From assembly GCA_019633425.1 (NCBI GenBank), contig WSUB01000021.1, positions 295,341 to 359,340 on the forward strand: DNA of 64,000 bases, in the 5' to 3' direction. The translations under genes and the position numbers were made by a program. Shown here one piece after another: positions 57,996-64,000 of this stretch. Source of the DNA: Tulasnella sp. 424. Lineage: Eukaryota; Basidiomycota; Agaricomycetes; Cantharellales; Tulasnellaceae. Numbering within the stretch: the stretch's first letter is position 1; each line of letters opens with the position of its first letter. Under the pieces are notes generated by a model, which was not told where the DNA came from, made no database searches, and worked only from the letters and a program-made list of their open reading frames with translations.

Positions 57996-58474
57996 ATGTC
58001 TTCGATGAGACCTCATCAGGCTGCCTCGAGCGGTCTTTTCCCCTCCCACCGTCGATTCCAACCGCAAGTTAGGATAAGGCCAGGCCGCAAACCCAAGGAC
58101 AACGACGAAATCGAGATTCCATCTATCTCTGGAAATACTACGGACTATTGGAATCATTTCAATCAAGTGAACGGGAGTCGGAGTAATCAGTTAGTTTATG
58201 AATATGAACCAGAGCCTTGATCCACTCTTGGTCTTCGTAGGTATTGCCTCTTTCTGTGATGATTTCGGGAAGCTAATACTTCTTGCTGTTCCTGTGGTTC
58301 AATTATTGCGCTGCCTAGGCTGGTTTACTCGCTGCTTTGAACTCAGGGTTCTTGGCCTTCGTCGTTCCGTCGCTCAACCCTGATCCGATGGCACAGACGA
58401 ATCACCTCATTCGATTTATCGTCACAGGCCAGACGGTCCCAAACGCGCTGACTGACGAGCAGCTGCATCCTTAG
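57996..58474 (+). pseudogene. Truncated DUF6535 gene
   Basis: Exon 1 is recognisable (MSSMRPHQAASSGLFPSHRR ... KPKDNDEIEIPS), nearly the same as copy 1's start, but shifts frame after LVYEYEPEP; the true frame continues NMNQSLDPLLVF to a GTAGGT donor. After the intron, LNSGFLAFVVPSLNPDPMAQ and TVPNALTDEQLHP follow, and a TAG at 58,472-58,474 ends all homology. The remaining 700 codons are missing. Confidence 0.88.
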
Positions 58475-59900
58475 GAAGTGCCCTAAATAAACGTACCTTC
58501 ACAAAGGATCTGGTAACTGGAGCGGTGCGGTTGCTATGGATCTGGCCGCACAAGCTGCAAAGGGGTGGTCGATCTACGTTCGTGCAATGCAATTCAAAGA
58601 ACTCGAGGAGGGCATTTTGCTGGGCAAGCGTTCCGGTTTGAGCAGGGCCTGTCTAATTTTGGCTATATGAACACGAAGACAAGGGAAGGAGGACGTTCTA
58701 AACATGATGAGATTGGGAGTCCCAAGTCGAATTCGTCGGGGGCAGTTGCATGTCTCGACAAGTTACAGCACCCCACGGGGTCAAGAGACACGTCAAGATG
58801 GCGGAGAGTGGCAAGGGATGTATCGAGAAGGCGTTCAATCCCATTGAAGTGGGACCCAGAGGACGAAAACAGGCCAGTCGAGATAGTAATACTTCGCGAA
58901 AGGAGGCTTGGGACTCGAAACAATTTGTCCGTCTTCGAACCGGCATTCCACCCGAGGAAGAATAGGTAGACATATAGTATTAATAGAGAGCCTGTTCGTA
59001 TGGATCCACTGCACTACGACACTCTTAGGCACCGAGGCGAAGAGTCAAGGCGCTGGATCCGCCAGCTTCGGAAGTCGAAACGCTGGGCTCCAGCACCGTT
59101 CGTTTTCCACAAAATAGTAGTACCTCGAGCTATTCTTACAATCGAACACAGAGTCATGAGCTTGCAAATACTAGACAGGGCATAGTGGCCCCAGAGAATG
59201 TATGACCAATGAAAGGAGCAAAGCTCGAGTCCACCAAGCTCTACCTAGCAAAGAACCAATCATCAGTGAGAATCCCCTAGCAACGAGCCGTCGTAAACGA
59301 AGCAGGCCTCTGTCGATAATATAGAGTGAATACTAAATGCCATACTCCCGACGGCGAGTCAACGATTACGGCTCTGGTCTGGTGGCCATTATGTTTCTCC
59401 CACGCGCAGAAACGGCTGGGCGCAAAGGATATCAAACGCGATCCGCCTCATTTCAGCCGAGAAAACTACGTATGTTTCCGAAGTCAAACACGCCCTGGAC
59501 ACGGGGGGTCATGACTTTCCACACATTCCCTACGTGTCTGGATTCCGGACATTCTTTCTGCAACGAGGATGGGGCTTTGTTGATCCTTAAAATATATCAG
59601 CGAGCTTGATCATGTGTAAACCGCAAGGATGCTACACCCACCCCACATTGATCACTGCCTACAAGCCACTCCAGCACAAGCCACTGCAGCTTTGCGTCAA
59701 AGCCACAAGCGAACTAGGTAATTTGGTCACACAATCATGTCCCGCAATCTCTCGTATATAGCCTTTTGTTCCAAGGCGCTTCACCTTTCGAGTCGAAACC
59801 TTGACGCTATTCCCCCGTCTAAACTTTTTGACCGGGAACATCCTTACCACCAATTACCTCCTATCCACGCTTGACACGTTCCGGTGGACATACATTCTCG
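58475..59900. other. Intergenic with unassigned short frames
   Basis: Plus-strand frames at about 58,532-58,670 (MDLAAQAAKGWSIYVRAMQF) and 58,565-58,969 are open but match nothing I recognise and have no paralogue in the window. The last few hundred bases are presumably the promoter of DUF6535 copy 2. Confidence 0.35.
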
Positions 59901-62484
59901 ATGAGTCATCCCTCCTCAAGCCTTTTTCATCCCTCCCGGCGTCAATTTCAAAGGAACATTAGGCAACCGTCGGGCCCCAAATCTCTGGAAAAGGAGGAGA
60001 TAGAGATCCCATCCAAGTTCGGAAATGCTGCAGACCATTGGAAGTATTATGATCAAGTGGCTGGGGCTCAGAACCACCAGTTAGTTTATGATATGAACCA
60101 GAGTCTCGATCCCCTCCTAGTTTTCGTAGGTCTGGGTTCTTCCTGTGGCCCTTCCGAGAAGCTAAAAACTTCCTTTTACTATACTTCTACCCGCGTGGCG
60201 TTGCCTAGGCTGGTTTACTTGCTGCCTTGAACTCAGGATTTTTGACCTTCGTCATTCCTTTGCTCAACCCCGACCCGATGGCGCAGACCAACCATCTCCT
60301 TCAATTTATCGTCAAGGGCGTGACAGACCCAAACACGCTGACAGATGAGCAGCTGAAAGCTCCGGAGTTCACTCCATCTGAAGACGTCGTTCGCGTCGCT
60401 CGACTCTTCAGCATCAGCCTTACGCTCACCCTTCTCGCTTCGTTCGGTGCAATGATCGGAAAACAATGGATGGTTTACTACAGCCACGGGTCACAGGGAG
60501 GGCCCTCTGAAGGAGAGTCCCGACAACTCCAACGTAAACTCGCCGGAGCAGATCGATCAGGGCTTAGGCACTTCGCCGAACTAATCTTGCCCAGTGTCCT
60601 CCAAGCCGCGCTATTTATCTTCACCGTCGGCACCGTGGACTACCTCAGGATACTTAACAAAGATCTAGTATGGGTCAACGGGATGCTGTCGTGTATTGGA
60701 GTCGCTGCGTTCGGCATTACGGTCATCCACGCCGTCTGGGACCCCCACTCCCCCTTCCAAACACCGATCTCCCAGTTCTTATGGTTCATGATCTCCCTGC
60801 CTTTCGACATGATTCCCGGCATCATCCTCGTCCTCGTAAAGCGGTTCCCCAAGAAACTCATCAAAAAGGCCACCGGTGGCCTCTTCAAATCCTTCGTTGA
60901 TGGTTGGCGTACTCCTTACAAGGTGGCCAAAACGGAGACGGAGATCATAACCAATACTGTCGACCAAAGCTACTTCCGGACTCTAAGCCACCGCCTTAAA
61001 TTCGACCCGTTCAGCGCGGCTGTCTCCTCGATTCGGAGACAAGAAGACCCGACCGACGTTATGGATGCCAGGTACACCTGTCACATGTTGAGGCGGATGG
61101 GGCAACTGGAGATCTTGCGTGCCGTTGCCCAAAGCGTTCCGACTTTGTTCGATAAGAAGGCTATGACCATCCTACTAAAGGATAAGGCCGTAATCCGCCT
61201 CCACCGGCTCTTCAGGGCTTCCATCGCTCAGGCGGAGGATTATCCTGATGCCTTGGTCCAGGACAGTGACGACAAGAGCAACCCAGCTGTCAACGCGGTG
61301 ATTTACGGAAGAGCCATCATTCACCTATTCATCGCTTTGGGTCCGCATGATGACTGGTTCTGGGATGATTACGAGACCGCTCTGCATCACGGCTGGCTGG
61401 AGCCATGGTCTCTGGAAGGCGTGGACGTTGTGCCGGATAATGTCATGATGGAGCTCGAACACCAACGTCGTATAATCCAGGCATGCCTCAGCATTGGCCC
61501 CGACAGAGACCCACCTTCCATCGAAGTGGAGGAGTCCGCCTTACCCCTGTACATTGCCGCCAATATCAAGGCCCTCTTACATCGTCGCATGTACCACCAC
61601 CTCAGCCATTATCCTCCCAAGTTCCGACCTACCGTTGAACACTGGATGGGAGAAGCCGACCTCGAGCGCGTGGCGTTCTGTTCTGTTTTCCCGGAGGATT
61701 ATCCAAAGACGATCGGTCTCGTCGCTTGGGCATTGGCCACCGTGCGGGGACGCGTGTACGAGCATGGTCTCCCCGTCTTGAAAAAATACAAAATGTTCTG
61801 GAGCGACATGGAGGAGCTATGGGATGCGTATTCGAGGTCAGTCTTGCGGAACCTCTCTTGCATGGCGTATCTGACTGAAATTCTTTGACCAGTGTATCGA
61901 ACATCCTCAATAACGTCGCGAAGGCTCTTGAGGCATACCCTCCATCTGCTCTAAGTTCTCCCGATGAAAATCACTTGTCACCCACCGAGATCAAGAAGAC
62001 GTACAATGCAATGCTCGAAGCGGTAATTCAATACATCAAACAGAACGCAGCCAAAGAAGACGTCCTTGCCTCCGCTCCACGCCTCATTGACGCCATTGGC
62101 GGTTTGAAGACGAAGATGGCGATGGCTCAGTATCTAGCTAAAGAGGACGAGGACATCAAAGCCACCCTTCAACCAATCATTGACGCAATTGTGGTCCGTC
62201 GTGGACGACGTCTTCGACAGCATGTTAGAAGCATGTCAGAATCAGTTGTCGAGAACAGAAATTCTCCCCTTCTTGAGAAAGAATGGTTCATAGGGAATAC
62301 TCCTGCCGCATTAGAGGACTACGCGGAATGGATCACGACGCATCGCTCTTCAAGTCCAGATCCCACTTCGGAACCACGGGATCTCTTCTTGAGTCGATGG
62401 AATCAGGAACGCGGACCCAGGGAGCAGAGGGTTGACTTGGAACTGTCCGAGGACGACGGCGACGAAGAGAACCCGCGCAGGTAA
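59901..62484 (+). CDS. DUF6535 multi-pass membrane protein, copy 2
   Basis: Exons 59901-60125, 60209-61836 and 61893-62484 give 814 residues, with the same intron positions as copy 1 (exon 3 is 592 bp in both). The start at 59,901 (MSHPSSSLFHPSRRQFQRN) matches copy 1's MSSMVPRQ start better than the in-frame ATG 30 bp upstream. The DUF6535 region reads NAADHWKYYDQVAGAQNHQL, SLDPLLVF, AGLLAALNSGFLTFVIPLLN, followed by the same set of membrane segments. From about residue 235 to 600 the two proteins are almost identical, while the first 230 residues differ at many positions. This uneven pattern suggests gene conversion. Function unknown. Confidence 0.9.
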
Positions 62485-63093
62485 TTCGTGGATACCGAAG
62501 GAATACCTCATGGAACCTCATTCTCCACTCGCTATTTCCCTCGACAAGCTCACCGGCTCCGGCTGTCCCAGACAGATATATTAAGAAGGTTTGAAATCAC
62601 CAGCTAATCATTAGGAAGAGGAAGAAGGGCAGAAACGTAGCTGGGAGAGACTTGGATCCATGCATGGAGCTGCATAATTAATTACGGACACTGTTCTTAA
62701 CTATATATGTATCGGAGCAACCGAGCTTCGCTCCGACTCAGATTCCCTCGACCCTTTTGATACACCAAAGTTTTAACTTCTGAATCGTCCGTTTAGAGCG
62801 TGTTTCATCAAAAACTGGTCTGGTGCGTTTCTCGTGGAGCGGGTGCCCAAGTCCTTGCGGTCACCGTCGACCTTGCCACAGAACGTCACGGAAGATCACA
62901 GAATACTCCCGGAACGATTTCACCCCATCAACCAACAAGGAACGACGGAGCTTGAGGGTGTTGCATACTTGCAGGGGTTTGAAGTCGGAGAGTTCCATGA
63001 TTTGAGGAATACATAGAGTAGCTACAAGGGAGTTCCTGCGCTTCGCTCCGGTGTCCACTGGAGCCTCCGAGAGAGATGAGACATGCACAATAA
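62485..63093. other. Intergenic
   Basis: Includes a hairpin at 62,712-62,736. A region rich in ggagcgaag-type words (62,720-63,060) may be Helitron-derived. No gene supported. Confidence 0.4.
62712..62736. repeat. Short hairpin
   Basis: Arms tcggag (62,712-62,717) and ctccga (62,731-62,736) enclose a 13-base loop that itself contains cgagcttcg. The word gagcgaagc recurs near 63,040 and 63,565, as in ends of fungal Helitron families. Confidence 0.4.
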
Positions 63094-63222
63094 CTATATA
63101 AGGATCTCCGGATACATTACATTTAATACCTTACTCTGCCCCATCAGAAGAAGTCCAAGCCCATGTCCTCTAAGCTTAATGCGAGACAACGCCGTGTATA
63201 GCTGCCCATGAGAAAAGACAGG
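63094..63222 (-). pseudogene. 3' end of a PIF1-like (Helitron) helicase
   Basis: Minus-strand frame reads PVFSHGQLYTALSRI and, near the end, NVMYPEILI-stop. FSHGQLYVALSR followed by NVVYPEI is the conserved C terminus of PIF1-family helicases, including those of Helitron transposons. The upstream sequence (to about 63,440) is open but Pro/His/Leu-rich and not helicase-like, so only this relic remains. Confidence 0.65.
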
Positions 63223-63719
63223 TGAATGAAGTGGCGAGGGAAGGGGATGAAGGGGCTTGTGGAAGGGGCTTAAATAGACATGAAAAAGGTCAAAGCGGAG
63301 AAGTAGGTGTCGGAGGCAGAGGGATGAGAGAGATGTAAGGAGTTGTAACGATACTGAGTGAAGAGGTCGATCATGGTCAAAGCGATGGAAAACGCTCAGG
63401 GGGAGTGAGAAGCGCGTGATCAAATGCACACAGAGAGACCGCAAAGGAAAGAGTCAAAGCGTTAGCGCAGCACAACAATATCACTCAAGAAAAATATACA
63501 TAATGTCGGCGGACGAAAAGGGCAGAGAGCAGAAAGAGGCAGGAAAGGGAAGGGAGGATGTCGGAGCGAAGCGGTGCCTGCAGGCACAGAGGTAAGTAAC
63601 GTAAGCAAATATATGGGAGGGGACAAAGTCGACGATTTCTTTTACCATATGGTGTGATCTTTATTCCATTCGATCGTTTTTTCTTTGAAGTCCTTCTAGG
63701 TGTGCTTCGTCACGGCGCG
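63223..63719. other. Intergenic, nothing recognised
   Basis: Purine-rich plus strand. No paralogue within the window and no supportable gene. Confidence 0.4.
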
Positions 63720-63902
63720 GGGACCTTCATAATTGTATACTGTTGGAGCGACAAAGTATACGGGAAAAGATGAAGAAGGTGGCTCGCGCAGCTAGCTTCT
63801 TTGCCCTTACCGAAGCTGCGGAGGAGGCAGATAAGTGAAATACCTCACTAGTAAGGAACCGGCCTCGAGCTTTGTCATCCGACCTAGTATCTGTACGTGT
63901 AA
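63720..63902 (+). pseudogene. Four-pass membrane protein, 3' fragment
   Basis: Begins abruptly inside the fourth membrane segment (homologous to 54,662 onward) and continues through LLERQ-like sequence, MKKVARAAS, and the last YLYV micro-exon ending at 63,902. The splice donor is mutated from GGTAAG to GATAAG. The flank that follows matches the region after C2, so another segmental copy seems to start at the window's right edge. Confidence 0.75.
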
Positions 63903-64000
63903 TATATATGCCCTTGTTCTTCACTCGAAAAAAAAGCAGAATCCATGCCATGAATTTCTTTGGGTACTAACCATAGCCATAGGTTTGAAAAAGAGCGGAG

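Noticed and set aside
1..64000. tRNA, rRNA, CRISPR arrays, bacterial operon signals
   Set aside because: None seen on reading both strands; the gene structure is fungal nuclear with spliceosomal introns.

Overview
This window is eukaryotic nuclear DNA from a filamentous fungus, most likely an agaricomycete basidiomycete close to Rhizoctonia/Ceratobasidium (Cantharellales). That placement is an inference. It rests on many short (51-83 bp) GT-AG and GC-AG introns with CTAAC-like branch sites, TATA boxes about 90-100 bp before start codons, and a gene set typical of that group: DUF6535 membrane proteins, DUF2235/Tle1-like lipases, a kinase-TPR fusion and small dsRNA-binding-domain (dsRBD) proteins. 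No bacterial, CRISPR or organellar features were seen.

Layout. (1) 1-535: the 3' part of a minus-strand gene ending in a ubiquitin-like domain. (2) 532-14,390: a large direct tandem duplication (units 532-6,905 and 6,906-14,390, with a nested 1.35-kb duplication in the second). It carries five small three-exon genes, each predicted to encode one stand-alone dsRBD-like protein, and ends with an intact Fmp10-like mitochondrial protein gene (14,219-15,069, minus); the first unit keeps only a decayed piece of that gene. (3) 15,416-17,999 (minus) and 59,901-62,484 (plus): two intact, nearly identical DUF6535 membrane-protein genes in inverted orientation, bracketing the rest. (4) 18,730-57,460: three long direct segmental copies (A, B, C, plus a partial D). 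Each carries an intact nine-exon DUF2235/Tle1-like hydrolase gene (minus) and, about 2.5-3 kb away and divergently transcribed, a gene for a four-pass membrane protein of unknown family (decayed in A, frameshifted near its end in B, two tandem intact copies in C). Both are followed by remnants of an Arg/Asp-rich protein and of an unidentified plus-strand gene. (5) 41,728-46,380, between copies B and C: an intact six-exon gene for a 1,453-residue protein kinase fused to 25 gap-free 40-residue TPR repeats. (6) Debris: truncated DUF6535 copies (46.5-46.9 kb, 58.0-58.5 kb), a Helitron/PIF1 helicase 3' end (63.1 kb) and another membrane-protein fragment at the right edge.

Spliced models were built by hand. 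For the dsRBD family, the three Tle1-like genes, both DUF6535 genes, the kinase-TPR gene and the Fmp10-like gene, every exon joins in phase, the totals divide by three, and paralogues agree exon by exon. I infer, without proof, that this is a rapidly duplicating accessory island with a self/non-self or antiviral theme: lipase-like effectors, unknown membrane partners, a repeat-bearing kinase receptor and dsRNA-binding proteins. The intervening spacers are mostly shared duplicated non-coding DNA with no supportable gene.
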